Positions 54,339-64,000 of a stretch of 64,000 nt of DNA are shown piece after piece (the stretch's first letter is position 1; each line of letters begins with the position of its first letter). The notes beneath the pieces are model-generated. The model worked only from the letters and a program-made list of their open reading frames with translations, made no database searches and was not told the origin of the DNA. The translations under genes were made by a program, and so were the position numbers. This DNA comes from Azolla caroliniana (lineage: Eukaryota > Polypodiophyta). The stretch is taken from assembly GCA_043228905.1 (NCBI GenBank), contig JBHGNT010000011.1, forward strand, positions 7,812,001-7,876,000. The letters run 5' to 3'.

Positions 54339-55320
54339 TGGATAGAGGCATGGCTAGCTCGCTTCCTACTGAGAAGCTCGACAGAAACAACTACACATCT
54401 TGGTCCTACAAGATTCACCAGTACCTGCTCGGCCACGGTTACTTGAGCTATGTTGATGGAGCAAATGACACAACACCCGAATCGACACACAGAGATTTCT
54501 CGGTTGGGAACAGTAGGCGAGCAGAGTACTGTACTGCTTCGCGTCTTGTGTGAGCGAACAGCTTTTGAGCTATATTCGGGCTGCGAAAATGCCAAAGGAT
54601 GCTTGGGGAAATCTAAAGAAGATTTTCGCCGCAAGCACCACAGCCAAGAAGCTTCAACTCCGACAGGAGCTGAGCAACTTATGACAATGCGACTTGTCGG
54701 TGGCTGATTACACCTCGAAGATCAAAGAGATATGCGACTCCTTAGCCTCTATCGATGTGAACGTCAAGGAAGCCGAGATGGTGTAGATCTGTCTTGGGGG
54801 ATTGGCGTCAAAGTTCGGAGCGTTCCGAACTGTTGTGTGTACACGAGAGAATATGCTGTCATTTTTCGACTTACAGTCGATGCTCCTTGTGGAGGAGAAC
54901 CACCCCGGTGTGTCAACAAGTGCACCCATTAACAACTGGATGTTGTACACGGAGGCGGATCAGCCCCGTGGGCGTGGTGGACGAGGTGGGTCGACTCGCA
55001 ATGGTAGCGGCCGGCAAGAGTAGGACTGAAGGCATAGAGAACATGCCGACAACAGTTCCAAACCCTCCACAAGCAGGAGGAATCAAGGCGGCGCCGGAGA
55101 CCGGCAAGCAAAGGCCGACATAAAATGCTGGTATTGTGGTAAAAAGGGCCACAGATAAAGGAGTGCTGGAAAAAGCACGCCAATTCGGACAGATCTGGAT
55201 CCAGCAAGGCCGGCAAAGAGAACCAGCAATACTCGCAATACGTAGAAGGATCGGGAGGATCCAAAACCGGAAAAGACGGTAAAGGGCTGGCCTTGGTGGT
55301 GAAACACGAGGCTAACTCGA
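54339..55320 (+). pseudogene. C9 gag
   Basis: MDRGMASSLPTEKLDRNNYTSWSYKIHQYLLGHGYLSYVDGAND matches the C3 gag start; then frameshift near 54520, LIRAAKMPKDAWGNLKKIFAASTTAKKLQLRQEL, stop, SVADYTSKIKEICDSLASIDVNVKEAEMV, stop, LGGLASKFGAFRTVVCTRENMLSFFDLQSMLLVEEN. Zinc knuckle KCWYCGKKGHR followed by a TAA and KECWKKH near 55120-55170. Confidence 0.84.
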
Positions 55321-56390
55321 TGAAGAAGACCACTTCGTGTGCTTCATCGAGGAAGAGGGCCAGATTATTGCGCAAGGGCACAAAGACGGGAGGATGTTCA
55401 TCCTCGACACCAATGACATAGGCACTGCTTTGTTCGCCAAAGGACAGAAGATTGAATAAGATATTGATCTCTGGTACAAGCGGATCGGCCACGTCAATTA
55501 CCAAAGGCTTCAAGACCTACAAATGAAACAAGTTGTTTTCGGTTTGCCGAAGTTCAGTGGCCGGAAGGCCCAAATATGTGAAGCCTGTCAACTCGGGAAG
55601 CAATACCGGCTTCCATTCCCCACCGAATGAAAACGGAGTTGTAACAAGCTCGACCTTATTCATTCGGATGTATGGGGATTGGCACAGAACGTGAGTCTTG
55701 GCGGGAGTCTATATTTTGTGTCCTTCATCGACGACTACAGTCGGCATACATGGATCTACCTCATTGAGCGGAAGAGCGAAGTCTTTGAGTGTTTCCGGAA
55801 CCTGCAAAGCTTGGTTGAACGGGAAACAGAGAGGAAGATCAAGTGTCTACGGCGACCGATGGCGGAAAAGAATATTTTTTCGGCCAATTCAATAGTTATC
55901 TGCAACAAAAAGGAATTCGGAGAGAGTTCAGTTGTAGATACAAACCGGAGCAAAACGGTGTGGCTGAAAGGAAGAACTGGTCAAATGTTGACGCGGCAAG
56001 GGCCATGCCCCATTTCTACTGGGCAGAGGCGGTTTGGATAGCCGTCTACATCCAAAACTAGATCGGTGACAAGGTGTCCTCGCATGAGCTATATTTCGGC
56101 CGCAAGCCAAATTTGAGACACCTTCAGATATTCGGTAGCATTGCCTATGTGCATGTGTCGGATGAGAAGCGAAGGAAGTTGGATGCAAAGTCGGAGAAAT
56201 GTATCTTGGTTGGTTACTCGCATGAGCAAAAGGGATATAAATGCTATAACCCCGGACAAAGTAGGCCTGAGTTAGCCGGGATGTTGAGTTTGATGAGACG
56301 ACATCATGGTATGTCTTACCGGCTCCGACTTCCGACCCCGACCCGATACCAAAGGATGAGGCTAGTGAGCTTGAACCGGCCTAGATAGAA
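55300..56390 (+). pseudogene. C9 protease remnant and integrase
   Basis: After VKHEANSM (55304-55324) the text jumps to FIEEEGQIIAQGHKDGRMFILDTND; in C2 about 90 residues lie between, including the protease DSGA, so the active site is deleted. Integrase: LWYKRIGHVNYQRLQ, CEACQLGKQYRLPFP, HSDVWG, YFVSFIDDYSRHTWIYL, frameshift near 55852, DGGKEYFFGQFNSYL, NGVAERKNWSNV (Glu intact), WAEAVWIAVYIQN, stop, FGSIAYVHVSDEKRRKLD. Confidence 0.86.
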
Positions 56391-57565
56391 GATGAAGATC
56401 TCGACACTCTAGAAGAGAGTCCGATCTCATTTCGGTTAAGTGGACTGAATGAGCGACTGAGTTGGATGACCAGTCGGATGAGGAACCGACGAGTAGTGGA
56501 AACTCAACCGTGCTCTCCTCGTGCAAGGAACCGAGGAGACGGTTCACGCGCAAAGAGAAGGGGAAGAAGAAGATGCCGGCATACGAAACTGGCAATGTTG
56601 AGTCGGATCGGAGCGAATCCGACTCCGGAAAGGATGAAGGTGGATCTTCGAGAACGAAGTCCAAACCGGCCAAGAAGGGCCCCAAACTGGGTAACGATAG
56701 ATTACGCCGGTCTTCCCGCTAGAAGAACCCTGTTAAGCAGTACGGGTACAATGAGTACATGGTGCATCATTATGCGTAGATGACCAAGGTGGTGGAAGTG
56801 TGTGAGCCGGAGAGCTACGCAGAAGCGGCAAAGGACGCCAGTTGGCGTGCCGCTATGGAGGAAGAAATGCGGGCACTTGATGCCAACGACACATGGGACC
56901 TAATTGACCCTCCCCGACACTGTAAACCGATCGGATGTAAGTGGGTGTACAAGGTAAAGTACAATTCCGACGGTTCGGTTAACCGGTACAAGGCCCGGTT
57001 AGTGGCGAAGGGATACGCGTAGACCCACGGAATCGACTACGACGAGACCTTCGCTCCGGTTGCGAAGATGACGACAGTTCGTGTGGTGTTGGCGGTTGCT
57101 ATGGCAAGAGGGTGGCATCTTCACTAGATGGATGTGAAGAATGAATTTCTTCAAGGTGATCTTGAAGAAGAGGTCTTTATGACCCAACTCCCCGGTTTCC
57201 AGTCAGAGATGCACAAGTCGATGGTATGCCGGCTGAAGAAGTCACTTTATGGCTTGAAGCAAGCCCCCCGAGCTTGGAATGCGAAAATCACGCACCGGTT
57301 GCGTAAGATGGGGTTTACAACCTCCAAATCCGACTCTTCGTTGTCCATCTGGCAAGGTTTGGACGGTTCGGTTTGCATCTTGTTGTATGTTAATGATCTA
57401 GTCATCACCGGACACGGGCTCGATGAAATCAACCGAGTCAAGTCCGAGCTGTCGAATGCATTTGAGATGAAGGACCTGGGGGACCTTCACTATTTCCTTG
57501 GGATCGAGGTGATCCGAACCCCCGATGGTATACTACTCTCACAAAGACACTATAATCTATCTTAA
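56391..57565 (+). pseudogene. C9 linker and reverse transcriptase
   Basis: Acidic-basic linker (GNSTVLSSCKEPRRRFTRKEK), then [82 protein letters not shown] at 57020-57022, [26 protein letters not shown] at 57125-57127, [25 protein letters not shown], and YVND: Asn (57392-57394) for the first catalytic Asp. Confidence 0.88.
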
Positions 57566-57670
57566 ATACTTTCTCACTAAAGCTAGTGCAAACTTTGAAT
57601 CCTTCCGGTCCAGGACCCCGGTGGTTCCGCCTCACGATCCGCACCTAGTGACGGATCTTCATGACAACGG

Positions 57671-58486
57671 GAAGATGACCAGAACCGAGGAAGAGGACGG
57701 AATCGGGGTCCCCAAAACCGGGACAAATTGGGGATGAGGTCGAAGTCGAGGGGGAAGCCCCCTTGCTTTTATTGCGAAAAGCCGGGGTACTTCCAGAAGA
57801 ATTGCTGACATTTCCGGAAAGCCAAAGGGGGAACCAACATTCTAGAACCAAAGAAGATTTCGAAAAGGAGAGGAACGTTGGCGATCGCAACAAGTGAAGA
57901 ACTGTTGCTAATCACCGACGAGAGTGAGTTACATCTTGTAAGTGACGAGACGACATGGGTGGTTGACTCCGGAGCGTTGTTGCATCTGACCCTCAACTGG
58001 AAATGCTTCTCATCGTATAGAACTAGAGATCACGGTTCTGTCCAGATGGGAAATAAAGGTACATGTCGAATTGTCAGCATAGGAGACGTGTGGTTAACAA
58101 CGTCAACCAGGTGCAAGTTTCTTCTGAAGGACGTACGACATGTTCCGGAGGTTCTGTTGAACCTGATATCAGTCGGTCGGCTAGATGATGAAGGCTACAT
58201 GGGTAGCATCCGGAACGGAGTCATGAAGTTTTGCAAAGGGAGCTTGATCGTGGCCCGAGCCTGGAAGATCAATACATTGTACCTTATGCATGCCCGAATA
58301 TGCCTAGAAGAAGTGAACGTGGCATCCGAAATTGGCGGTGAGTTGTCGCATAAGAGGTTGTGTCACACGAGCCAGAAAGGGATGAGAAGGCTTGCTGAAG
58401 ATAACCTCATTTTGGAGGTGAAAGAGGTGCAGCTTGAGAAGTGGACCACTTGCTTGGCCGACAAGCAGAACCAAACCACTTTCTAG
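57671..58486 (+). pseudogene. C7 gag end, protease and pre-integrase domain (third segment)
   Basis: DQNRGRGRNRG...RSKSRGKPPCFYCEKPGYFQKNC: the zinc knuckle His is Tyr. A TGA at 57806-57808 follows. Then ATSEELLLITDESELHLVSDETTWVVDSGALLHLT (protease DSG kept), RTRDHGSVQMGNKGTCRIVSIGDVWLTT, VLLNLISVGRLDDEGYMGSIRNGVMKF, LSHKRLCHTSQKGMRRLAEDN, CLADKQNQTTF, TAG. It parallels C4 residues 210-490 throughout. Confidence 0.87.
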
Positions 58487-59420
58487 TTAAGACCCCCGAT
58501 GAGATGGAATGTACCATTGGAACTTGTGCATACTGATGTATGTCAAGTGGACATGAAGTCACATGCTGGATCACAATACTTCGTGACATTCATAGAAGAC
58601 CACAACCAGAAGCTGTGGGTCTCACTACTGAAGACGATGGATCAGGTACAATCCATCTTCAAGGAATTCCACGCGAGAGTGGAAAGAGAAACTGGCTGGA
58701 AGCTGAAGGTGGGTCGAGCGGACAACGGAGGAGAATACCAAGGGCAGTTTGAGGAGTATTGGCGATCGAAGGGAATCCGACTCGAATTCACCGTGCCAAA
58801 AACATCACAACTAAAAAGGTTGGCCAAGAGAATGAACTGGACTGTAATGGAGTGAGTCCAATGCATGCTTGCACATGCAAAGTTACCCAAGACGTTTTGG
58901 GCTGAGGTGCTAATGACAACGATGAAAGTGATAAACAGATCACCATCAGCGCCCTTGGAAGGAGACTCACCACAAAAAGTATGAACCGGTAAAGATGTGT
59001 CTTACCGGCATCTGAAGGTGTTCGGTTGTCTTGCTTATGTGCATGTTGCAAAGGACAAGAGAGAGAAATTGGATCCAAAGTCTCGGCCATGCATATTCCT
59101 TGGATACAACAATGATGAGTTCGGCTATCGAGTGTGGGATTTGGTCGACAAGAAGGTATTCTGGAGTCAAGACATAGTCTTTATGGAAGACAAGAACATT
59201 TCCAACTGGGATTCAGAGAAGAAGATGATGGACTCCAGGCCAACCAACAAAGATCTGTTGAAGAATGGATACAAGGACCCATCCGGCCGGAAGCCGGATG
59301 ACACTCAAAGAACTAGCTGGATTTAGACAAGAAACCGAACCAACCGAACAAAAAGAATTGGACATCAGAACCGGAAAAGACCCTGAATCGGAAAAGAATT
59401 CTTGACCCCGAACCAACCGA
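58487..59420 (+). pseudogene. C7 integrase
   Basis: LELVHTDVCQVDMKSHAGSQYFVTFIEDHNQKLW (first Asp), GRADNGGEYQGQFEEYW (second Asp), then LKRLAKRMNWTVME: the catalytic Glu is Lys (AAG 58826-58828). A TGA at 58853-58855 follows. HLKVFGCLAYVHVAKDKREKLDPKSRPCIFLGYNNDEFGYRVWD continues the C-terminal part. The linker that follows is shorter than in C4. Confidence 0.87.
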
Positions 59421-59429
59421 ACCAACCGG

Positions 59430-60884
59430 AAAGAGGTTTCTCCGGAACAAGTGGGTGTACATGCTGAAACCGGGAGACGCCGGAAATCCACCAAGGTACA
59501 AAGCCCGCATTGTGGTGATGGGCTTCCAGCAAAAGAAAGGAGTGGAATTCGATGAGATCTTTGCCCCGGTAGTAAAGATGACATCCATCCGAACTGTGTT
59601 GAGCATAACGGCAAGCATAAACCTCAAGGTAGAGCAACTCGACGTCAAGACGATGTTTCTACACAGTGACCTCGAAGAAGTGATCTACATGCTATAGCAA
59701 GAAGGATTCGTCAAGAAAGGGAAGGAGCACTTGGTATGCTAGTTGAAGAAGAGGTTATATGAATTGAAGCAAGCTCCCCAGCAATGGTACCGGAAGTTCG
59801 ACTCCTTATGACCAACCAAGGATACCACAAGACGCAGGCCGACCCTTGCGTGTTCATGAAGAATTTCCACGGAGGCAACTTCTTGATACTCCTACTATTT
59901 GTGGACGACATGCTGATCATCGGATTAGATCGAACCAAAATCAGGAATCTAAAGAAGGCCTTGAACCGGACCTTCTCAATGAAAGATCTCGGTCTGGCGA
60001 GATAGAGATTGGGGATGCACATAGTCTGGAACTAGATGAAGACACTACTGTGGTTGTCACAAGAGAAGTACGTGATAAACATGCTTCAACGGTTCATCAT
60101 GTCGGATGCTAAGCCGGTTGGGTCAACACTCCTGGCAAATTGCAAGCTGTCCAGAAAGCAAAGCCTGAAGACAAAGGGCAGAGAAGTCGGAAATCATGAT
60201 GATACCATATGCCTTTACCGTCGGAAGCCTGATGTATGCAATGGTGTGTACTCGGTTGTATATCGGATATTTAGTCGAAGTGGTCAGCCGGTTTATGAGC
60301 AATCCGGGAAGAGAACACTGGACTGCGGTCAACTGGATACTCCGGTACTTAAAAGGCACCTTATATCATGTGCCTCCGATTCGGCTCAGGTAAACCCCTA
60401 TTAGAAGGCTTTATGGATTCGGATATGTCAGCTGATGCGAATACCAGCCGATCTACATCCAGATATATCATGACATATGCAGGGGGAGCCATATCATGGC
60501 AATCGAGGCTGCAAAAGTCCGTTGCATTGTCGACAATGGAAGTAGAGTATATGGCAACCGTGGAAGCCGGCAAAGAGGTAATCTAGATGAATGACTTCAT
60601 CAGAGAGCTAGGGATCCGATAGGAGGAATTCCGACTCTACTGCGACGATCAAAGTGCCATTCACCTCACAAAGAACGTGGCCTACCATTCCTCGACCAAG
60701 CACATCTAGCGTAGATACCACTACCACTGGCTCCGGGAGAGAGTAGAAGTTCAAAATTTTGCGTTGTTGAAGATCCACACGCAAGAGAACAGGTTGGACA
60801 TGCTGACCAAGATGTTGTCAGCCAACAAGCTGGGTGCATGTAGGAGATGGATCGGATTGACAAGACATCCCATGCCGGAGTGAA
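59430..60884 (+). pseudogene. C7 reverse transcriptase and RNase H
   Basis: RFLRNKWVYMLKPGDAGNPPRYKARIVVMGFQQKKGVEFDEIFAPVVKMTSIRTVLSI, VEQLDVKTMFLHSDLEEVIYML, TAG (59696-59698), shift, VPEVRLL, FLILLLFVDDMLIIGLD (FVDD, both Asp kept), YVINMLQRFIMSDAKPVGSTL, MIPYAFTVGSLMYAMVCTRLYIGYLVEVVSRFMSN, FMDSDMSADANTSRSTSRY (RNase H Asp), VALSTMEVEYMATVEAGKEVI, TAG (a Trp codon in C4), YCDDQSAIHL. It ends HPMPE and a polypurine tract TGAAGGGGGAGTT like that of C4. Confidence 0.88.
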
Positions 60885-60893
60885 GGGGGAGTT

Positions 60894-61403
60894 TGTTGGG
60901 AATTCGGTCCCTCCAGATGGGATCCGGAAGGTATCCAGGTGAATCCGGTAGAAACCGGATCCAGGTACATATCTGTAAATATGTTTATGATGTGCTTGTC
61001 ATGGCTATATTTGTAAATAGTCCTAAAGTCATATAAATATAAATATTACTTAGGGCAACTACTGGTGTGTAGATATAGTTGTTGTAGTTGTTGTCATTAT
61101 TAGTGTTGTACAAAGACAGGGAGAGAGAGAGAGATCGTGAGATACAGAAAGCTTTTCTGTTGTAACCGCTGGTTGGCAAAGACATAGAGCTCAAGGTCAT
61201 TTGCCTTTGAGTCTGTCTTTGTATCCTCTCCTTATAGTGATAGTTGGAGTATGTGGGCTCCCATGGTTTTTTTTCTCTATTAGGGTTTTCCACGTAAACA
61301 TCGTGTGTCCTATCTGTTGTTTGTGTAAGTTTATTAATCTCCATTTCTATTTTGTTCTTCCATTGAGTTTAAGACTCCGTTGTTGCCGAGCGCATCCCGC
61401 ACA
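60894..61403 (+). repeat. C7 3' LTR
   Basis: TGTTGGGAATTCGGTCCCTCC...CATCCCGCACA. Same family as the 5' LTR but with many substitutions and a short gap near 60927, so the insertion is old compared with C4. Confidence 0.87.
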
Positions 61404-61900
61404 AACTTTGGCTCAAGGGATGACAATCGAGGATGAACTAAGAGCAATGTTGCTCATAAGTGGTCTCTCCCCTTTGTGGGAAACTTTCATCACAATTGTG
61501 TGCATGCTTCTACTGCCGCTATGAAGTACTCCAAAGTTATGAGTGCAATACTGATTAAAACAGCTCGGAGGAAGTCATTTGCAAAAGACTCGGCATATGA
61601 AGCTTATGTAGTACAAGGTTCGACCGACTGATCAAATAGTCGAGGAAGAAGTTCTTCCCGATAGCCAAACAATCAGCAAAGTTGGAGCAAGTTCCGGGAC
61701 AATCGAATCTACAACTATTGCAAGAAATCGGGCACATCAAAGCCGATTGCCATGCACTCAAAGGTAAGCACGATAAAGCTCTACGAGCTGATCAGAAGAG
61801 TGGCCTGCATGAGGTCAATTATGTCGGCTCTTCAGCCAAAGTACTGTCGACTGACCCGAACATACTATCCATTGAAAACCTAGTCGAATAAGAAGTTTTG
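61404..61900 (+). pseudogene. C6 gag, right part
   Basis: LAQGMTIEDELRAMLLISGLSPLWETFITIV, ASTAAMKYSKVMSAILIKTARRKSFAKDSAYEAYVVQGS continues the capsid after YESLGSQ at 44497. Zinc knuckle YNYCKKSGHIKADC (about 61708-61750; the first ligand reads Tyr-Asn-Tyr-Cys, so one Cys is lost). It ends near TNESSPWLLDSG, the protease. Confidence 0.8.
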
Positions 61901-63431
61901 CTTACGACTAATGAATCGAGCCCATGGCTCTTGGATTCGGGTGCGTCCCTACCATGTGACACCTCATAGATTCCAGTTTTGGCAATATTTGACCTGACAC
62001 TCCGACTCAGTACGAGTCAGAAACTCGTAGCATTGCGCTATAATTAGAATCGACATTGTAGAGCTCAATCTCCCAGGAGGCTTTACATTAGTACATCAGC
62101 TCTCAAGGCCATGTATCTCAATTAAACAACTTGACGAAGACGACATTCGTGCCAACTTCTCATTAGGAGGGTGGACACTCCACAAGGGTAACCCCTTACT
62201 TGCTCGAGGTCGGAAAGTAAATTTTCTGTACCCGCTATGTGTCACACTCAAAGAGGGTGAGTTGTTCCTGGTTGATATTCTTGTGTCATCATTATGTATG
62301 GCATGGATGACTCAGACACCTCAGCAAGGCCGACATCACGCATCTATTGAGAGCCGGACATATCCTCAAACTCTCTTTCTTGGATCACCAGTTCTACGAG
62401 CATTGTCAGTATGGCAAGCATGCCACAGCCTCACACCCGACGACATTCCCAAGAGAATCAAGTCCACTTGATTTAGTCCATTCGGACGTCTGTGGTTCGA
62501 TGCCACATCAATTCCTTGGTGGCGCCTCCTACTTCATCAGTTTCATTCACGACTTGACCAGGAAAGTGTGGGCATACCCGACAAGAACCAAAGATTGAGT
62601 GTTCTAGATCTTCTAGGAATGGCTCGCCATGGTAGAAAACCAGTCCGCTTGAAAGTTGAAATGCCGTCGAACTGAAAATGGGGGAGAGTTCAAGTCTGAA
62701 AAATTCTTCAAATTTTATTGACAACACGGCATTTGACGCGAATACACGACACCCTATAGTCTGGAGCCGAACAGAACTGTTGAGCGCATGAATCAGACAA
62801 TTCAAGAACAGATAGTATCCATTTGTCGGATAGCTTCTGGGCAAAGGCCCTACTTATGGCAATACACATAATTAACATGTCGCCGAGTTGGCCTCTAGGA
62901 CTTCAAGTACCTCAAGAACTATGGACCAACAGGAAGTTGTATTACGACAACCTGAGGATTTTCGGATGTGAGGCATACACCCTCATACCGAAAGATGACT
63001 GCCGCAAACTTGAACCAAGGTCCAGGAAATGAATTTTCCTAGGTTATGGACCAGACAACGAGTTCGGATATCGACTCTAGGACCCCGTGCACAAACAAAT
63101 CGTCTGAAGTTCAGACTTAGTGTTCAATGAGTTGACTATGCACAAGACGGTCGAAAGGCCTATTGAAGTCCGAAGGGTAACCTTCTTAGATGTACCAACC
63201 CTTCATTATGGCCCAACCCATAACACGAGGTCGGCTTCACAGGTAATTGAGTCCTCTCGAACCGACTCGGCAATGCCCGACTCAGCACAACCGAATGATT
63301 CAGCTTTGGACCATCAGACTTCGACACCCGATGCGACTAGTCCAGTCATACCTCAACGGTCTAAGAGACTATCGCAACCCCTCAAGAGGTATTCTCTTGG
63401 AATCTTCTTCATGGACACCGGCGAACTGATG
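61901..63431 (+). pseudogene. C6 protease and integrase
   Basis: WLLDSGAS at 61929-61950; many stops follow. Pre-integrase: ADITHLLRAGHILKLSFLDHQFYEHCQYGKHATASHPTTFP, then LDLVHSDVCGSMPHQFLGGASYFISFIHDLTRKVWAYPTRTKD, stop, TENGGEFKSEKFFKFY (second Asp is Glu), EPNRTVERMNQTIQEQ (Glu kept), SFWAKALLMAIHIINMSPSWPLGLQVPQELW, FGCEAYTLIPKDDCRKLE. A linker ending QPLKRYSLGIFFMDTGEL stops at 63431. No RT is present in the window. Confidence 0.83.
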
Positions 63432-64000
63432 GTTGGAGTCTGTGGGCTCCCGTCGTTTTTCCCAACTAGGGTTTTCCATGTAACATCTTGTGTTTGTCTT
63501 ATTTCTATTTTCTATAAACCAGACTACCTCGCTCGGAGTACTGTTAGCCGATGAGGTACTAGCATTGTTATTGCTCGGATCTCTCACGGATAGCTGGGAG
63601 ACATTGGTTGTCACTCTGGGCAATGTCGAACCAGAGGGAGAGAACTTATCCTTGGAGAGAGTTAAGTCAAGTTTGCTAAACAAAGAAGCTCGGCGAAAGG
63701 ACCTTGAGTCTGGAACCGATCTGAAGGCATTGGTTACGAAAGACAATCATAATCGGGGAAGAGGCCGGAATCGGAAGCCCCAGAACCAGGACAAATCAGG
63801 GACGAGGTCGAAGTCAAGGGGGAGGCCCACCTGCTTTTATTGCAGAAAGAAGTGGCAGTTCTAGAAGAATTGCCCACACTTCCGGAAAGCCAAAAGGGGA
63901 GCTGACATTCCACAACTGAAGAAGATTTGGGAAAGGAGAAGAACGTCAGCAATTGCAACAAGTGAAGAAGATTTGTTGTTCATCACTGAGGAAAATAAGC
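63432..64000 (+). pseudogene. C10: C7-type copia fragment, LTR remnant fused to gag
   Basis: 63434-63525 matches U5 of the C7 LTR (GGTTGGAGTCTGTGGGCTCC, TTTCCAACTAGGGTTTTCCATG with changes) and then joins directly into gag at NQTTSLGVLLADEVLALLLLGSLTDSWETLVVTLGNVEPEGENLSLERVKSSLLNKEARRKD, without primer site or capsid N-terminus. The zinc knuckle CFYCRKKWQF, stop, KNC has lost its His. It runs off the window at LLFITEEN, just before the protease. Confidence 0.82.

Larger units (their letters stand above)
53829..57565 (+). mobile_element. C9: copia element inside G3, 3' end missing
   Basis: 5' LTR, primer site, gag, integrase and RT are present; RNase H and 3' LTR are not. The right edge lies between 57565 and about 57650. 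Protein text places it with C2 and C3. Many single-base stops. Confidence 0.82.
50670..57666 (-). mobile_element. G3: Ty3/gypsy element nested in C7 gag, itself carrying C9
   Basis: Left end TGTCGTGAAG (50670) and right end CTTCATGACA (57666) lie between two adjoining pieces of C7 gag, with ATGG (50666-50669) and ACGG (57667-57670) outside. On the minus strand the element has a 3' LTR, polypurine tract, integrase, RNase H and part of RT. The 5' half is replaced by C9 and unresolved sequence; only the last ~12 bases of a 5' LTR are recognisable. The polypurine module links it to N1 and N2. Confidence 0.72.
44498..61403 (+). mobile_element. C7: copia element carrying two nested insertions (C8 and G3)
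   Basis: LTRs at 44498-45035 and 60894-61403 belong to one family, and the gag-pol text is continuous only if 45502-50485 (C8) and 50670-57666 (G3) are removed. The C7 frame is then gag 45065-45501, 50486-50669, 57671 onward, pol to 60883. Flanks AAATT (44493-44497) and AACTT (61404-61408) are a target duplication with one mismatch. The sequence is closely related to C4 but full of stops. Confidence 0.82.

Noticed and set aside
57878-60890. Treating this as a separate copia element
   Set aside because: It has no 5' LTR and its gag starts exactly where the C7 gag stops at 50669, so it is the third piece of C7.
61416-63431. Treating this as a separate copia element
   Set aside because: Its gag begins where the C6 gag was cut by C7 and follows the C7 3' LTR directly.

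Overview
The window is nuclear DNA of a flowering plant. The evidence is two spliced host genes with plant-type intron positions (a mitochondrial alternative oxidase and a Golgi-type nucleotide-sugar transporter) set in a dense layer of LTR retrotransposons of both Ty1/copia and Ty3/gypsy type, with initiator-Met-type primer sites, polypurine tracts and TG...CA termini. I could not fix the species from sequence alone. Working labels: G = gypsy, N = non-autonomous LTR element, C = copia, numbered left to right.

Layout. 1-6378: decayed gypsy pol (G1), split at 1883/5197 by a pol-less LTR element (N1) filled with degenerate tandem repeats. 6771-9983: second pol-less LTR element (N2) keeping a broken gag. 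9984-11090: 5' end of a minus-strand gypsy (G2). 11091-11580: LTR and leader of a minus-strand copia (C1). 12280-15526: plus-strand copia remnant (C2) with 3' LTR. 15527-17585: intergenic with a degenerate short-period repeat. 17586-20031: AOX gene (minus, four exons, 354 aa). 20032-23269: microsatellite-rich promoter area and empty spacer. 23270-26755: nucleotide-sugar transporter gene (minus, five exons, 347 aa). 26756-28859: microsatellites and spacer. 28865-39675: minus-strand copia C3 with perfect 5-bp target duplication, interrupted by C4 (30556-36104), a complete and apparently young copia with near-identical LTRs and one open gag-pol frame. 39982-40985: tRNA-derived SINE and LINE reverse-transcriptase fragment. 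40975-64000: a multi-level nest.

The right-hand nest can be unpacked by joining interrupted reading frames and matching flanks. Copia C5 is cut by C6 (5' LTR at 42470), whose primer site holds a MITE-like insertion and whose gag stops at 44497 and resumes at 61404. Between lies C7 (44498-61403, own LTRs). Inside the gag of C7 are two insertions: C8 (45502-50485) and the minus-strand gypsy G3 (50670-57666). Inside G3 lies copia C9 (from 53829) next to a SINE fragment. C10 closes the window.

The host genes have no visible functional link to each other. The most informative points are: an AOX with Ser at the regulatory CysI position; a stopless 102-bp intron in the transporter; the probably mobilisable copia C4; a TGTCGTGA-type gypsy family in which one coding member (G3) and two pol-poor members (N1, N2) share one polypurine-tract module; an LTR of G3 that is a 546-bp inverted repeat with a copia RNase H piece in its loop; and a fold-back duplication inside C3. 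All boundaries were read by eye, without alignment software.
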